Source: Halomonas litopenaei (GTDB lineage Bacteria > Pseudomonadota > Gammaproteobacteria > Pseudomonadales > Halomonadaceae). From it: a stretch of DNA of 64,000 nt. Below, one piece after another: positions 37,801 to 49,633 of the stretch. Both the position numbers and the translations under genes were made by a program. Every line of letters starts with the position of its first letter. Within the stretch, counting starts at the first letter, position 1. The notes beneath the pieces were generated by a model. That model made no database searches, was not told the origin of the DNA, and saw nothing but the letters and a program-made list of their open reading frames with translations. The DNA lies in assembly GCF_017303055.1 (NCBI RefSeq), contig NZ_JAEKJT010000007.1, positions 1 through 64,000 of the forward strand, read 5' to 3'.

Positions 37801-38149
37801 ACGAGTGTCCTCTTGATGGAACGACAGGCCTGCCGAAGTGAGTAGCACACAGCGGCGTGAACCTTGCACCGCATCGGTCTGGGATCAGCCGTCACATGCT
37901 CGGCACACGGGCCCTGCCCCAGCAACACGACCGACCGCCCTGACGCCGTCGAGTCGTACGCCCTGTCGACCAAAGGATTATGCCAGATTTATCCTCTGGG
38001 CAGAAACCGTCATGGCGCCTACTGCCCTTTGCTTTCTTTCATGGCACTTTCACGGCGCCTTCAAGACGCTTTACCAGCGTCAGCGGGACCGATAAACGAA
38101 AACCTCGCCACGAGGGCGAGGTTTTCGACATGCCATGGCAGGCAAGGCA
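37801..38149. other. 349-bp gap between nqrF and nqrM
   Basis: No gene supported. In Vibrio this position holds apbE; none is present here. It contains the nqr terminator (38099-38125) and should contain the nqrM promoter. Confidence 0.6.
38099..38125. terminator. Terminator of the nqr operon
   Basis: AAAACCTCGCC-ACGAG-GGCGAGGTTTT, 7-bp GC stem flanked by A and T runs, 24 bp beyond the nqrF stop. Can work in both directions. Confidence 0.8.
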
Positions 38150-39382
38150 TCAGCCGCCAAAGTCATCCAGCATGATGTTCTCGGGCTCGACACCCAAGTC
38201 CAGCAGCATCTTGATGACAGAAGCGTTCATCATGGGCGGCCCGCACATGTAGTACTCGCAATCCTCAGGCGCCGGATGGTCCTTGAGGTACATGTCGTAG
38301 AGCACGTTATGGATGAAGCCGGTCGGCCCCTCCCAGTTGTCCTCGGGCTGGGGATCTGACAATGCCAGATGCCAGTCGAAGTTGTCATGCTCTTCAGCCA
38401 GCTTGTCGTATTCTTCGTTGTAGAACGTTTCACGCCAGGAGCGTGCACCGTACCAGAACGTCATCTTGCGCGAGGTATCAAGACGCTTGAGCTGGTCGAA
38501 GATGTGGCTGCGCATCGGTGCCATGCCGGCACCACCGCCGATGAAGACCATCTCGGCGTCAGTGTCCTTGGCGAAGAACTCACCGAACGGCCCCATCACC
38601 GTCACCTTGTCACCAGGCTTGAGACTGAACACGTAAGTGGACATCAGGCCGGGCGGGTGACTGGAATTGGGCGGCGGCGTGGCGATCCGGATATTGAACT
38701 TGAGAATGCCCTTCTCTTCCGGATAGTTGGCCATTGAGTAGGCGCGAATGACCTCCTCAGTGTTCTTGTGGGAGACGTTGAACAGGCCAAACTTCTCCCA
38801 GTCACCACGGTACTCTTCCTCGATATCGAAGTCGGAGAACTTGATATCGTAGGCAGGAGCCACCAGCTGCACATAGCCGCCAGCGCGGAAGGCAACTTCC
38901 TCGCCCTCAGGCAGCTTGAGGTTCAGCTCCTTGATGAAGGTGGCGACGTTGGGGTTCTCGATGACCTCGCATTCCCACTTCTTGACGCCGAAGACCTCTT
39001 CAGGGACCTGGATCTTCATGTCCTGCTTGACCGGCACCTGGCAGGACAGACGCCAGCCCACCTTCTTCTCACGCAGGGTGAAGTGACTTTCTTCCGTGGG
39101 CAGGATGGAACCGCCCCCTTCTTCGACGCGGCACTTGCACTGGGCACAGGAGCCACCGCCGCCGCAGGCGGAAGAAAGGAAGATGCCGTTGGCTGCCAAG
39201 GTGTTGAGCAGCTTGCCGCCGGCCTGGGTGGTCAGGGTGTTCTCGGGATCGTCGTTGATCTCGATGGTCACATCGCCCGAGCTCACGAGCTTGGAGCGGG
39301 CCGCCAGAATCACCGCCGTCAGACTGATGACGATGACGGTGAACATGACGACGCCGAGCACGATGACTGTTGTATCAACCAT
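38150..39382 (-). CDS. nqrF: Na+-translocating NADH:quinone reductase subunit F
   Basis: Entry point of the sodium pump: takes electrons from NADH to FAD and a 2Fe-2S cluster. 410 residues: N-terminal helix ([20 protein letters not shown]), ferredoxin domain with cluster ligands in [16 protein letters not shown] (about residues 68-83), FAD domain with [11 protein letters not shown], and NAD domain with [21 protein letters not shown] and [10 protein letters not shown]. Last gene of nqrABCDEF, 63 bp after nqrE. Confidence 0.97.
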   Translation of the reverse strand: MVDTTVIVLGVVMFTVIVISLTAVILAARSKLVSSGDVTIEINDDPENTLTTQAGGKLLNTLAANGIFLSSACGGGGSCAQCKCRVEEGGGSILPTEESHFTLREKKVGWRLSCQVPVKQDMKIQVPEEVFGVKKWECEVIENPNVATFIKELNLKLPEGEEVAFRAGGYVQLVAPAYDIKFSDFDIEEEYRGDWEKFGLFNVSHKNTEEVIRAYSMANYPEEKGILKFNIRIATPPPNSSHPPGLMSTYVFSLKPGDKVTVMGPFGEFFAKDTDAEMVFIGGGAGMAPMRSHIFDQLKRLDTSRKMTFWYGARSWRETFYNEEYDKLAEEHDNFDWHLALSDPQPEDNWEGPTGFIHNVLYDMYLKDHPAPEDCEYYMCGPPMMNASVIKMLLDLGVEPENIMLDDFGG

Positions 39383-39445
39383 GTCGGTTTCCTATTGCTA
39401 GCGTTCGGAACCGAGAAGAGTGCTCTGGCACCCTTCCCGTCTCAC

Positions 39446-40063
<618 letters not shown>

Positions 40064-40064
40064 C

Positions 40065-40733
40065 TTACACGGCCTCCTTCGGCTGGGTGTTTTCCTTCAT
40101 CACGAACTCGTTGTCCTCGACCTGCTCCGGGTTGAGGCTACGCAGCACCCAGATAATCAGACCAATGATGAAGAAGGCAGACGGCGGCAGCAGCAGCAGG
40201 CCGTTCGGTACGTACCAGCCACCGTTCTGCACGGTCTCGAGGATGGTCACGCCAAACAGGCTGCCGGAACCGAACAGCTCACGGAAGAAGCCGACCGTCA
40301 TCAGGATGAAGCCGTAACCAAGACCGTTACCCACGCCATCCAGGAACGACAGCGCAGGCGTGTTGGTCATGGCAAAGCCTTCAGCGCGACCCATCACGAT
40401 GCAGTTGGTGATGATCAGGCCAACAAAGACCGACAGCTGCTTGGACATCTCATAGGCAAACGCCTTGAGGATCTGGTCCACCACGATGACCAGCGACGCA
40501 ATGATGGTCATCTGCACGATGATACGGATAGAGGACGGAATATGATTCCGAATCAGCGAGACGAACATGCTGGAGAATGCCGTCACGAAGATAACCGCCA
40601 GACTCATGACCAGAGATACGCTGAGACTGGAGGTCACCGCCAGCGCCGAGCAGATGCCAAGGATCTGCAGGGCGATGGGGTTGTTCTTGAAGATCGGCGT
40701 CAGGATAACGCCCTTGGTTGTCGGTGCGGACAT
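40065..40733 (-). CDS. nqrD: Na+-NQR subunit D
   Basis: 222-residue six-helix membrane subunit. Cysteine in [16 protein letters not shown] and in [16 protein letters not shown] ligate the shared iron centre. Starts 2 bp after nqrC; nqrE follows at once. Confidence 0.96.
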   Translation of the reverse strand: MSAPTTKGVILTPIFKNNPIALQILGICSALAVTSSLSVSLVMSLAVIFVTAFSSMFVSLIRNHIPSSIRIIVQMTIIASLVIVVDQILKAFAYEMSKQLSVFVGLIITNCIVMGRAEGFAMTNTPALSFLDGVGNGLGYGFILMTVGFFRELFGSGSLFGVTILETVQNGGWYVPNGLLLLPPSAFFIIGLIIWVLRSLNPEQVEDNEFVMKENTQPKEAV

Positions 40734-40735
40734 CG

Positions 40736-41554
40736 TCAGACTCCTTCGCTGTCGTCAGAGGGGCTGGCGCTGGCAGTCGCCTGGCTGTCACCACCTTCGC
40801 GGAAGTGCTCCAGGTAGGGGCCAAAGCCTTCTTCGCCCAGCCAGAATTGCACCAGATGCGTCACCCCACGGCTGGTCAGGGAAGCACCGGACAGTGCGTC
40901 GACCTCAGTGGAATCGCTGGCGCCACCCTTCACCAGCTCGATGGCCGGATCCATGGAGTCGCTGGAGGCGTAGATTTCCTTGCCTTCCCACTGCGCTTTC
41001 CAGCGCGGGTTGTCGACCTCGCCACCCAGTCCGGGTGTCTCGGAGTGGGAATAGAAGGTGATGCCACCGATGGTATTGCCATCGCCCTGCACGGACAGGT
41101 AACCACGCATCAGGCCCCACAGGCCCTGACCGCGGATCGGCAGCACGATCTGCTCGGGGTTCTCCTCGTCACCGACCAGGTAGACGGTAGAGTACTTTTC
41201 CTGACGACCGATACCGGCGACGTCACGCTCCCCGGACAGGGTACGCGACTGTGCAGGATCCTTGGCCGCCTGGAAGCCATCATAGGTCTCGGGGTCGACC
41301 GCGTCGGTATATTCACCGGTTTCCAGGTCGACGACCTTGGCGGTCACGGCCTGGGAGAACTCCTTGCCGACGTCCATCCCGGGCTCGTAAAGGTCCGCCA
41401 CGGCCAGGATGTTGGACTTGCGGTCCAGCTCCTGGTTGCGTTCCTGACGCGCCTTGAGCCCCACTGCCGCCGTCGACACGATGATCGAGCAAACGATACA
41501 CAGGGAGAAGGCGACCGTAAGGATCTTCTTGATGGAATTGTTGCCTTGTGCCAT
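40736..41554 (-). CDS. nqrC: Na+-NQR subunit C
   Basis: Carries covalent FMN on the outer face of the membrane. 272 residues: one N-terminal helix ([23 protein letters not shown]) then a periplasmic domain. The FMN-bearing threonine is in [12 protein letters not shown] (about residue 230), the SGAT-like motif that ApbE modifies. ApbE is not in this cluster, so it must be elsewhere. The ATG overlaps the nqrB stop. Confidence 0.95.
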   Translation of the reverse strand: MAQGNNSIKKILTVAFSLCIVCSIIVSTAAVGLKARQERNQELDRKSNILAVADLYEPGMDVGKEFSQAVTAKVVDLETGEYTDAVDPETYDGFQAAKDPAQSRTLSGERDVAGIGRQEKYSTVYLVGDEENPEQIVLPIRGQGLWGLMRGYLSVQGDGNTIGGITFYSHSETPGLGGEVDNPRWKAQWEGKEIYASSDSMDPAIELVKGGASDSTEVDALSGASLTSRGVTHLVQFWLGEEGFGPYLEHFREGGDSQATASASPSDDSEGV

Positions 41555-42780
41555 CAGGTGGTCTCCTCAGCCACAACCGCCGTGCGCTTGACGCGACGCT
41601 TGATGTTGGCCTGAACAAAGAAGTGATCGATCAGCGGGGCAAACAGGTTGGCAAACAGAATCGCCAGCATGATGCCTTCCGGGAAGGCCGGGTTGACCAC
41701 GCGAATCAGGACCGTCATCACACCGATCAGGGCACCGAACAGGAAGCGACCCGGGTTGGTCATGGACGCAGACACAGGGTCAGTGGCCATGAACACCATG
41801 CCGAAGGCAAAGCCGCCCACCACCAGATGCCAGTACCAGGGCATCGCAAACATGGCGTTGGTGTCGGAGCCGATCAGGTTGAGAATCGAGCTCATCGCCA
41901 CCATCCCCAGGAATACCCCGAGTACGATGCGCCAGGAGGCAATTCGCATGCCCAGCAACACAACGGCACCGATCAGGATCGCCAGGGTCGAGGTCTCACC
42001 CACCGAACCAGGGATGAAGCCGAGGAAAGCGTCCCACCAGCTGTACTGATCCTGCAGAGCTGCCATGCCGCTCTGATAGGCCGTGGACAGTGCAGTGGCA
42101 CCGGTATAGCCGTCTGCCGCGACCCAAACCGAGTCACCAGAGATCTGGGCCGGATAGGCGAAGTAGAGGAAGGCACGACCGGTCAGCGCCGGGTTGAGGA
42201 AGTTCTTGCCGGTACCGCCGAAGATTTCCTTGCCGATCACCACACCGAAGGTGATGCCCAGTGCGACCTGCCACAGGGGAATGGTGGCCGGAAGAATCAG
42301 GGCGTAGAGCACGGAGGTGACGAAGAAGCCTTCGTTGACCTCATGGCCGCGCTTGATCGCGAACAGCACTTCCCAGAAGCCACCGATGGCAAACGTCACC
42401 AGGTAGATGGGCAGGAAGTAGGTCGCACCAAGCACGAAGTTCGACCACAGGCTGCCTGCGTCATGACCACCGGCCAGGGTCAGCAGGATCATTTCACGCC
42501 AGCCACCCATGGAGTCGTAGCCCGCGGCGATCGCTTCGTTGGCCTGCCAGCCGGCGTTCCACATGCCGAAGAACATGGCCGGGAAGGTGCAGAACCACAC
42601 GGTGATCATGATGCGCTTGAGGTCAATACCGTCGCGCACGTGAGCCGTGGTCTTGGTCACGCTGGGGGGAGAATAGAAAATCGTGTCTACCGCCTCGTAG
42701 AGCGGATAGAACTTCTCGTATTTGCCGCCCTTGTGGAAGTGCGGCTCGAGATTGTCGAGTGTCTGTCGAATACCCATCAT
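41554..42780 (-). CDS. nqrB: Na+-NQR subunit B
   Basis: Main sodium-channel subunit with covalent FMN, riboflavin and the quinone site. 408 residues, about ten helices. FMN-bearing threonine in [10 protein letters not shown] (about residue 230). [20 protein letters not shown] and [17 protein letters not shown] are family blocks. TGATG overlaps join it to nqrA and nqrC. Confidence 0.96.
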   Translation of the reverse strand: MMGIRQTLDNLEPHFHKGGKYEKFYPLYEAVDTIFYSPPSVTKTTAHVRDGIDLKRIMITVWFCTFPAMFFGMWNAGWQANEAIAAGYDSMGGWREMILLTLAGGHDAGSLWSNFVLGATYFLPIYLVTFAIGGFWEVLFAIKRGHEVNEGFFVTSVLYALILPATIPLWQVALGITFGVVIGKEIFGGTGKNFLNPALTGRAFLYFAYPAQISGDSVWVAADGYTGATALSTAYQSGMAALQDQYSWWDAFLGFIPGSVGETSTLAILIGAVVLLGMRIASWRIVLGVFLGMVAMSSILNLIGSDTNAMFAMPWYWHLVVGGFAFGMVFMATDPVSASMTNPGRFLFGALIGVMTVLIRVVNPAFPEGIMLAILFANLFAPLIDHFFVQANIKRRVKRTAVVAEETT

Positions 42781-44129
42781 CAGGCCTCTTTCTCGATCAT
42801 GGTGAGGTTGTCACGCAGGATGGGACCGTATTCGTACTTGCCCGGGCACACATAGGTGCACAGCGCCAGGTCTTCTTCATCCAGCTCCAGACACCCCAGC
42901 TGCATGGCAGTCTCGATGTCACCGACGATCAGCGAACGCAGCAGCTGCGTGGGCATGATGTCCAGCGGCATGATCCTCTCGTAAGCACCTACCGGTACCA
43001 TCGCGCGCTCGGAGCCGTTGGTAGAGGTAGTAGGTGCATAGTTGCTCAGCCCCTTGAGGCTGGAGAGGTAGATCCCGAGCACCGAGTGACGGTTGCCACC
43101 TGGGGACAGCCAGCCCATGAAGGCACGCTTGTTACCCTCTTCCAGCAGGCTCAGCTGGGTGTGGAAACGGCCCACGTAGCGCAGGCTGCCCTCGGCAGTG
43201 AAGCCAGAGAACACACCACCGCTGATCACCCGGGTGTCGTCCGGAGACTTCACTTCATGATCGAGCAGCTCATCGGTGCTGGCGCCCAGGCGCGTGCGAA
43301 CCAGACGCGGACGCTCTGCACGCGGACCTGCGACGGCCACCACACGACTCATGTCCAGCTTGCCTTCTGCAAACAGCTTGCCGAACGCAATCACGTCCTG
43401 ATAGCCGATGTGCCAGACGCGACGCTGCAGCGACACCGGGGACAGGAAATGGATATGGGTACCGACCAGGCCAGCCGGGTGGGGACCAGCAAAGCTCTCG
43501 TGCTTGACGCCCTTGACCTTGGTGCCAGGAATCTGCGCGTCCGTTGCGGTGCACAGGAACACCTGGCCCTTGGTCAGGCGCGACAGTACCGTCAGGCCAT
43601 CTTCGAAGGCTTGCGCCTGCTCGTTGATGACCACGGCCGGATCGGCAGCCAGCGGCTGGGTATCCACCGCGGTGACAAAGATATCGGTTGGCTCAGCATC
43701 CAGCGCCGGAGTCCGCGAGAACGGGCGAGTTCGCAACGCGGTCCACAGGCCGGATTCCACCAATTGGTCGACCACCGTCTGACGTTCCAACGACGCCAGC
43801 GCATCACGCCCATGGGCCGTGAAGGTTTCGGCTTCTTCGCTCTCGTCGACCTTGATCACCACCGACAGCAGCTTGCGTTTCTCACCGCGGTTGATCGCCA
43901 CCACTTCACCGGCCGCCGGGGAAGTGAAGCGTACACCGTCGATCTTCTTGTCGGTAAACAGGAGTTGGCCCAGCTTGACCTTGTCCCCCTCCTTGACCTC
44001 CATAGTCGGCTTCATGCCGATATAGTCGGTGCCCAGGAGCGCCACGTGGCGCACCGGTCGCGCATCCTCGATACGCTGCTCCGGTGCTCCCGTGATGGGG
44101 AGATCCAGGCCTTTCTTGACTTCGATCAT
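42780..44129 (-). CDS. nqrA: Na+-NQR subunit A
   Basis: Peripheral cytoplasmic subunit that takes part in ubiquinone binding. 449 residues, starting [18 protein letters not shown], the usual N-terminus. First gene of the operon; its promoter must be in the 213 bp between the gap terminator and 44129. Its stop overlaps the nqrB start. Confidence 0.96.
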   Translation of the reverse strand: MIEVKKGLDLPITGAPEQRIEDARPVRHVALLGTDYIGMKPTMEVKEGDKVKLGQLLFTDKKIDGVRFTSPAAGEVVAINRGEKRKLLSVVIKVDESEEAETFTAHGRDALASLERQTVVDQLVESGLWTALRTRPFSRTPALDAEPTDIFVTAVDTQPLAADPAVVINEQAQAFEDGLTVLSRLTKGQVFLCTATDAQIPGTKVKGVKHESFAGPHPAGLVGTHIHFLSPVSLQRRVWHIGYQDVIAFGKLFAEGKLDMSRVVAVAGPRAERPRLVRTRLGASTDELLDHEVKSPDDTRVISGGVFSGFTAEGSLRYVGRFHTQLSLLEEGNKRAFMGWLSPGGNRHSVLGIYLSSLKGLSNYAPTTSTNGSERAMVPVGAYERIMPLDIMPTQLLRSLIVGDIETAMQLGCLELDEEDLALCTYVCPGKYEYGPILRDNLTMIEKEA

Positions 44130-44342
44130 AGACTCGCCCAGTTGATGGATCGTAGATAATGGACGGAGGTTCGGTGGAAATGAGAGGAATTCTTGTTATT
44201 GACCACGCATCACCAGTCACGCCGAGGCGACATCGAACCACCCCGAAAAATCCCCAGCATTATAAAGACAAGCCAGTGAATTGACCACATGATCGAACGT
44301 AGCAGAAATGACTGTTTCGGCAGATCAGAGCCCCGACAGAAA

Positions 44343-44377
44343 GAAAAAACCCCTTGCCAAACAAGGTTGGCAAGGGG
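44343..44377 (-). terminator. Rho-independent terminator of gap
   Basis: On the minus strand CCCCTTGCC-ten-base loop-GGCAAGGGG followed by TTTTTT, about 45 bp beyond the gap stop. Confidence 0.88.
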
Positions 44378-44423
44378 GTATTGAGATACCTCAAAACGGG
44401 CCGTTCCGCCCGCGCGACGCGGC

Positions 44424-45884
44424 TTAGGCGTGGCTGCGCGGCAGCTTGCAGAAGGACACGTTGGAAATCTGCTGCAGGATACGAATGACCTGGCAGCTAT
44501 AGCCAAACTCGTTGTCGTACCACACATAGACCACCGCATGACGGCCCTGGGCGATGGTGGCCTTGGCATCGACGATGCCCGCATGGCGATTGCCGACGAA
44601 GTCTGTGGACACGACTTCTGGAGAGTCGACGTAATCGATCTGCTTCTGGAAAGCAGAATCGATGGACATGCGACGCAAGTAGTCGTTGAGCGACGCGGCA
44701 TCGGTCTCGCGCTTGAGCGACAGGTTGAGAATCGCCATCGACACATTCGGCGTCGGCACCCGGATGGCGTTGCCGGTCAGCTTGCCACCCAACTCGGGCA
44801 GCGCCTTGGCCACTGCCTTGGCGGCACCGGTCTCGGTCAGCACCATGTTCAACGGAGCACTGCGCCCGCGACGGTCACCCTTGTGATAGTTATCAATCAG
44901 GTTCTGGTCGTTGGTGTAGGAGTGAACGGTCTCCACGTGACCATGCTCGATGCCGTACTCGTCGTTCATCACCTTCAGCACCGGCACGATGGCATTGGTG
45001 GTGCAGGAAGCAGCCGAGATGATGCGATCATCGGCGGTGATATCGGAGTGGTTGATGCCGTAGACGATGTTCTTGAGGTCACCCTTGCCCGGTGCGGTCA
45101 GCAGCGCCTTGGACACCCCCTTGCACTGCAGGTGCTGGCCGAGGCCGGCCTCATCGCGCCAGATGCCGGTGTTGTCCACGACGACCGCATTGTTGATACC
45201 GTAAGCGGTGTAGTCGACATCACTCGGCGAGTCAGCGTAGATCACCTGGATGACGTTGCCGTTGGCGGTCAGGGTGCGAGATTCAGCGCAGACACTGATG
45301 GTGCCATCGAACGGACCATGGACGCTGTCGCGGCGCAGCAGGCTGGCACGCTTCTCCAGATCCTTGGCGATATCGCCGCGCCCACGCACCACGATGGCCT
45401 TGAGCCGCAGCAGGTTGCCGCCGCCGGCCTTCTCGATCAGCACGCGCGCCAGAATGCGACCAATACGACCGAAGCCGTACAGCACCACGTCCTTGGGTTC
45501 GCCGTTACCCGCATCCGGGTCGTGGCTGTCGACGATGTCGGCCAGCTGCTCGCGCATGAAGGCCAGGGCGTCACCACCACCCTGCTTCTTGAACGCCACC
45601 CCGAGCTTGCCCACGTCAACGTGCGCCGGCCCAAGGTTGAGCTGGGTCATCGCCTGAACCAGCGGGAAGGTGTCCTGAACCGACAGCTCAGTCCCTTCAA
45701 TCTTCCGCACGAAGCGATGATCCTTGAGAATTCTGATCACGCTACGGTTGAACAGGGAGCGACCGAACATGGTCGTCACCACGTTGTTGCGACGATACAG
45801 GCTGCCAATCAGCGGGATCATCTGCTCGGCCACGGCCTGGTTGTCGTGCCACTCCTGGAAGACGATGTCGGGTTGCTGGCTCAC
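44424..45884 (-). CDS. gap: Glyceraldehyde-3-phosphate dehydrogenase, extended type
   Basis: Interconverts glyceraldehyde 3-phosphate and 1,3-bisphosphoglycerate. 486 residues against about 330 in common GAPDH: an N-terminal extension of about 130 residues (from MSQQPDIVFQEW) precedes the NAD fold VVLYGFGRIGRILARVL. Catalytic Cys in SAASCTTNAIVPVLK; also HSYTNDQNLID and WYDNEFGYSCQVIR. Same long type and same place beside mfd as in Pseudomonas (PA3001). It may serve gluconeogenesis; cofactor preference cannot be told from sequence. Diverges from mfd across 137 bp. Confidence 0.92.
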   Translation of the reverse strand: MSQQPDIVFQEWHDNQAVAEQMIPLIGSLYRRNNVVTTMFGRSLFNRSVIRILKDHRFVRKIEGTELSVQDTFPLVQAMTQLNLGPAHVDVGKLGVAFKKQGGGDALAFMREQLADIVDSHDPDAGNGEPKDVVLYGFGRIGRILARVLIEKAGGGNLLRLKAIVVRGRGDIAKDLEKRASLLRRDSVHGPFDGTISVCAESRTLTANGNVIQVIYADSPSDVDYTAYGINNAVVVDNTGIWRDEAGLGQHLQCKGVSKALLTAPGKGDLKNIVYGINHSDITADDRIISAASCTTNAIVPVLKVMNDEYGIEHGHVETVHSYTNDQNLIDNYHKGDRRGRSAPLNMVLTETGAAKAVAKALPELGGKLTGNAIRVPTPNVSMAILNLSLKRETDAASLNDYLRRMSIDSAFQKQIDYVDSPEVVSTDFVGNRHAGIVDAKATIAQGRHAVVYVWYDNEFGYSCQVIRILQQISNVSFCKLPRSHA

Positions 45885-46021
45885 GAGAGACCTCTAAGTC
45901 TGTTGGGAAACGCGAGTATTATCTGCGCCCCCATGAGGCGGGGCAATGCCTGTATGGTCGCACTCCATGTAGGCTCGTTACAGAAATCCCAGTTTGACTA
46001 CACGACCAAGATGGGGCTGGT

Positions 46022-49000
46022 ATGATGCCTGCTCGCCCACTGAACGCCAGCGAAACGACAACGTCTATGCCTACCTTTTCGCCGCTTGATCCGCCGTTGC
46101 CTCAAGGAGTTCGCGACACCCTGTTCCTGACGACGCCTCCAGGCAGCGCTGCCGCGCTTGCCTTGGCGCGACTGGCCTCTCGGGAGCCGCTACTGGTGGT
46201 CACTCAGGACACCGCTGAAGCGCTGAGACTCGAACAGGAGCTGGCCTTCTTCGCTGACGTGCCGGTACTGCCCTTTCCCGATTGGGAAACATTGCCCTAC
46301 GACAGCTTCTCGCCACACCAGGACATCGTCTCCTCGCGACTGCGAACCCTGAGGCAGCTTCAGGATGGCGTGCACGGCATCGTGCTGGTCCCCATCAATA
46401 CGCTGATGCAGCGCCTGCCGCCGGTCGACTACATTGCTGGCCGCGTACTGACACTGGAAGTGGGCGCCACTCTGGAGCGAGAGGCGTTTCGAGAAACCTT
46501 GTCCCGTGCCGGCTATCGCGCGGTCGAGACCGTCTTCGAGCCTGGCGAGTATGCCCTGCGCGGTGCCTTGATCGACCTCTTCCCCATGGGCGCGGAGCAT
46601 CCCCTGCGCATCGATCTGTTCGACAATGAGATCGACACGCTGCGCAGCTTTGATCCAGACACCCAGCGCAGCCTCGACAAGGTAGAGCGCATCGAGCTTC
46701 TACCGGCTCACGAATATTCGCTGTCGCGCTCTGCCATTGCCTGTTTTCGCGAGGGCTTCGAGACGCTTTTCGACGTCGACCCGCGCCAGTGCCCGCTATA
46801 CGTCGATGCCCTCAAGGGCATTCCGTCGGCGGGACTCGAGCAATACCTGCCGTTGTTCTTCGAGACAACGGCTTCCCTGTTCGACCACCTGCCGGACGGC
46901 ACCCACGTGGTCATGATGGCTGGCTGCCGCGACGCTGCTCAGCACCACTGGCAGTCCATCAGCAGTCGCTATGAAAACCTCGGCGTGGACCCCACCCGTC
47001 CGCTGCTGCCCCCCCATCGGGCCTTTATTCCCGAGGCAGAGCTGTTTGCGCTGATCAAGGCCCACCCTCGGATCGAACTGACCGACGCCACCGATCACCC
47101 CCATGCCCATCGCTGCCAGGCACAGGCCGCACCCGACGTCGCCATCAACGCGCGCGCCAAGGAGCCACTGGCCGCACTAAAGAACTTTCTCGAACAGCAC
47201 TCGCAACAGCGCGTGCTGTTCGTGGCCGAGTCACGCGGTCGCCGAGAAGCCCTGGAAGACACCCTGGCGCCGGTCACCGGCGCGCTGCCGGCAAGCACCG
47301 GCTTCCTGGAATTCCTCGATGGCGACATGGCACTCGCTATCGCTGAAGGTCAGCTCGCCAACGGGCTGCTCCTCGAGCAACCGGCGCTGACGGTCATCAC
47401 CGAGACCGAGCTGTTCGGTGACGTGGTGCGCCAGACCCGGCGTCAGGCCAAGGCGACGGACGACAATGAGCTCGCGGTCCGCCACCTGTCCGAGCTCAAG
47501 GCAGGCGCGCCAGTGGTCCACCAGGCCCATGGGGTTGGTCGCTATCGTGGACTGGAAACCCTGGAGGCAGGCGGCCAGGCCGCCGAATTTGTCAGCCTCG
47601 AATACGCCGACGGCGCCAAGCTCTATGTGCCGGTCGACAGCCTGCATCTGATCTCCCGCTATGCCGGCGCCGACGATGAGCTGGCCCCCCTGCACCGCCT
47701 GGGCTCGGAGCAGTGGGACAAGGCCAAGCGCAAGGCCGCCGAGAAGATTCGCGATACCGCGGCAGAACTGCTCGACATCTATGCCCGGAGAGAGGCCCGC
47801 GAAGGCTTTGCCTGCGCGCCCCCGGATGACGAGTACGCCCGCTTCGTGGCCAACTTCCCGTTCGAGGAGACGCCGGACCAGCGGGTGACCATTCAGGCGG
47901 TGATTCAAGACATGACCGCGCCACGCCCCATGGACCGTGTGGTCTGCGGCGACGTCGGCTTCGGCAAGACAGAGGTGGCCATGCGCGCCGCCTTCCTGGC
48001 CGTCCAGTCACAACGACAGGTGGTGGTGCTGGTGCCCACCACGCTACTGGCCCGCCAGCACTACGAGAACTTCCGTGACCGCTTCGCCGATACTGCTGTC
48101 GATATCGAGCTACTGTCTCGCTTTACCAGCACTGGCGGCCAGACCGAGACCTTCAAGCGTATCCGAGAGGGCAAGGTCGACATCGTCATCGGCACCCACA
48201 AGTTGCTGTCCCGTCAGCTCGATTTTCCTCAGCTCGGTCTTGTCATCATCGATGAGGAACACCGCTTCGGCGTCGCTCAGAAGGAGCGCCTGAAGAGCCT
48301 GCGCGCCGAGGTCGATGTTTTGACCATGACCGCCACCCCTATCCCCCGCACCCTGAACATGGCCATGAGCGGCATTCGCGATCTGTCGATCATCGCGACG
48401 CCCCCTGCCCGACGACTATCGGTGAAGACCTTCGTCCAGCAACGCGAGGAAGCCGTCATCAAGGAAGCGTTGCTGCGTGAAATCCTGCGCGGTGGCCAGG
48501 TCTACTACCTGCACAACGAAGTGAAGACCATCGAGACCGCCGCCGAGAAGGTCCGAGAACTGGTGCCGGAGGCTCGCGTCGCGGTGGCTCACGGCCAGCT
48601 GCCGGAACGTTCGTTGGAGCGCGTGATGTCCGACTTCTATCACAAGCGCTTCAACGTCCTGGTGTGCTCGACCATCATCGAAACCGGCATCGACGTGCCC
48701 AGCGCCAACACCATCATCATCGAACGCGCCGACAAGTTCGGCCTGGCCCAGCTCCACCAGCTGCGTGGGCGGGTTGGCCGCAGTCACCACCAGGCCTACG
48801 CCTACCTGCTGGCCCCTCCCCCACGTTCGATGACACGAGACGCGGTAAAGCGCCTGGAAGCCATTGGCCAGGCCGAGGATCTGGGGGCTGGCTTCACCCT
48901 GGCCAGCCACGACATGGAAATCCGTGGCGCGGGCGAGTTGTTGGGTGACGAGCAGAGCGGTCAGATGGAAGCGGTTGGCTACAGCCTCTACATGGAAATG

Positions 49001-49516
49001 CTGGACCGCGCCGTCAAGGCCATACGCGAGGGCCGCACACCCAACATCGAGTCGCCCCTTCAGGACGGCGTGGAAGTCAGCCTCAACTTGCCTGCGCTGA
49101 TTCCCGACGACTACCTGCACGACGTGCAGCAACGCCTGGTCATGTACAAGCGTATTGCCAACGCCAGCAATGAGGCGGAACTCAAGGAACTGCGGGTCGA
49201 AATGATCGATCGCTTTGGCCTGCTGCCGGGGCCGGTCAAGACACTGCTGCGCCAGACCCACCTGCGACAACGCGCTGAACGACTGGGCATCACTCGCCTG
49301 GAAGCCGGCGCCGAGCGCGGCAGGATCCTGTTTGGCGGCCAGACCGCCGTGGACCCCCTGACCCTGGTCGAGCTCATCCAAAGCGACCCCCAGAGGTATC
49401 GACTCGAGGGTGCTGACACGCTTCGCTTCAGCGTCGACATGGCTGACGAAGAGGCACGCTTCGAAGCGATCGAAGCCCTGCTCGAACGGCTCAACCGAAA
49501 GGCTCAGGCCGCCTGA
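46022..49516 (+). CDS. mfd: Transcription-repair coupling factor
   Basis: Pushes stalled RNA polymerase off DNA lesions and recruits UvrA. 1164 residues from the first ATG; a start at 46067 (MPTFSPLDPPLPQG) would give 1149, closer to E. coli (1148), and neither has a good ribosome site. N-terminal UvrB-like domain (residues ~20-350), polymerase-interaction domain (GAPVVHQAHGVGRYRGLE), then the RecG-like motor with Walker A GDVGFGKTEVAMRA (about 641) and IIDEEHRFGVAQ (about 745), and the C-terminal TRCF domain. Confidence 0.96.
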   Translation: MMPARPLNASETTTSMPTFSPLDPPLPQGVRDTLFLTTPPGSAAALALARLASREPLLVVTQDTAEALRLEQELAFFADVPVLPFPDWETLPYDSFSPHQDIVSSRLRTLRQLQDGVHGIVLVPINTLMQRLPPVDYIAGRVLTLEVGATLEREAFRETLSRAGYRAVETVFEPGEYALRGALIDLFPMGAEHPLRIDLFDNEIDTLRSFDPDTQRSLDKVERIELLPAHEYSLSRSAIACFREGFETLFDVDPRQCPLYVDALKGIPSAGLEQYLPLFFETTASLFDHLPDGTHVVMMAGCRDAAQHHWQSISSRYENLGVDPTRPLLPPHRAFIPEAELFALIKAHPRIELTDATDHPHAHRCQAQAAPDVAINARAKEPLAALKNFLEQHSQQRVLFVAESRGRREALEDTLAPVTGALPASTGFLEFLDGDMALAIAEGQLANGLLLEQPALTVITETELFGDVVRQTRRQAKATDDNELAVRHLSELKAGAPVVHQAHGVGRYRGLETLEAGGQAAEFVSLEYADGAKLYVPVDSLHLISRYAGADDELAPLHRLGSEQWDKAKRKAAEKIRDTAAELLDIYARREAREGFACAPPDDEYARFVANFPFEETPDQRVTIQAVIQDMTAPRPMDRVVCGDVGFGKTEVAMRAAFLAVQSQRQVVVLVPTTLLARQHYENFRDRFADTAVDIELLSRFTSTGGQTETFKRIREGKVDIVIGTHKLLSRQLDFPQLGLVIIDEEHRFGVAQKERLKSLRAEVDVLTMTATPIPRTLNMAMSGIRDLSIIATPPARRLSVKTFVQQREEAVIKEALLREILRGGQVYYLHNEVKTIETAAEKVRELVPEARVAVAHGQLPERSLERVMSDFYHKRFNVLVCSTIIETGIDVPSANTIIIERADKFGLAQLHQLRGRVGRSHHQAYAYLLAPPPRSMTRDAVKRLEAIGQAEDLGAGFTLASHDMEIRGAGELLGDEQSGQMEAVGYSLYMEMLDRAVKAIREGRTPNIESPLQDGVEVSLNLPALIPDDYLHDVQQRLVMYKRIANASNEAELKELRVEMIDRFGLLPGPVKTLLRQTHLRQRAERLGITRLEAGAERGRILFGGQTAVDPLTLVELIQSDPQRYRLEGADTLRFSVDMADEEARFEAIEALLERLNRKAQAA

Positions 49517-49633
49517 CATTTGCTCTGTAAAGACTGGCGCAAAGACGCATTAGCGGGCAATCTATAGCTATCGACACACTGCCACCTGTGGCCGGGTGAT
49601 CCCCGGCCCTCACACAACATCGAGACTGTTGCA

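Noticed and set aside
44430..46025. A 531-codon open frame opposite gap
   Set aside because: Shadow of the real gap gene; rich in His, Gln and Val as mirror frames are.
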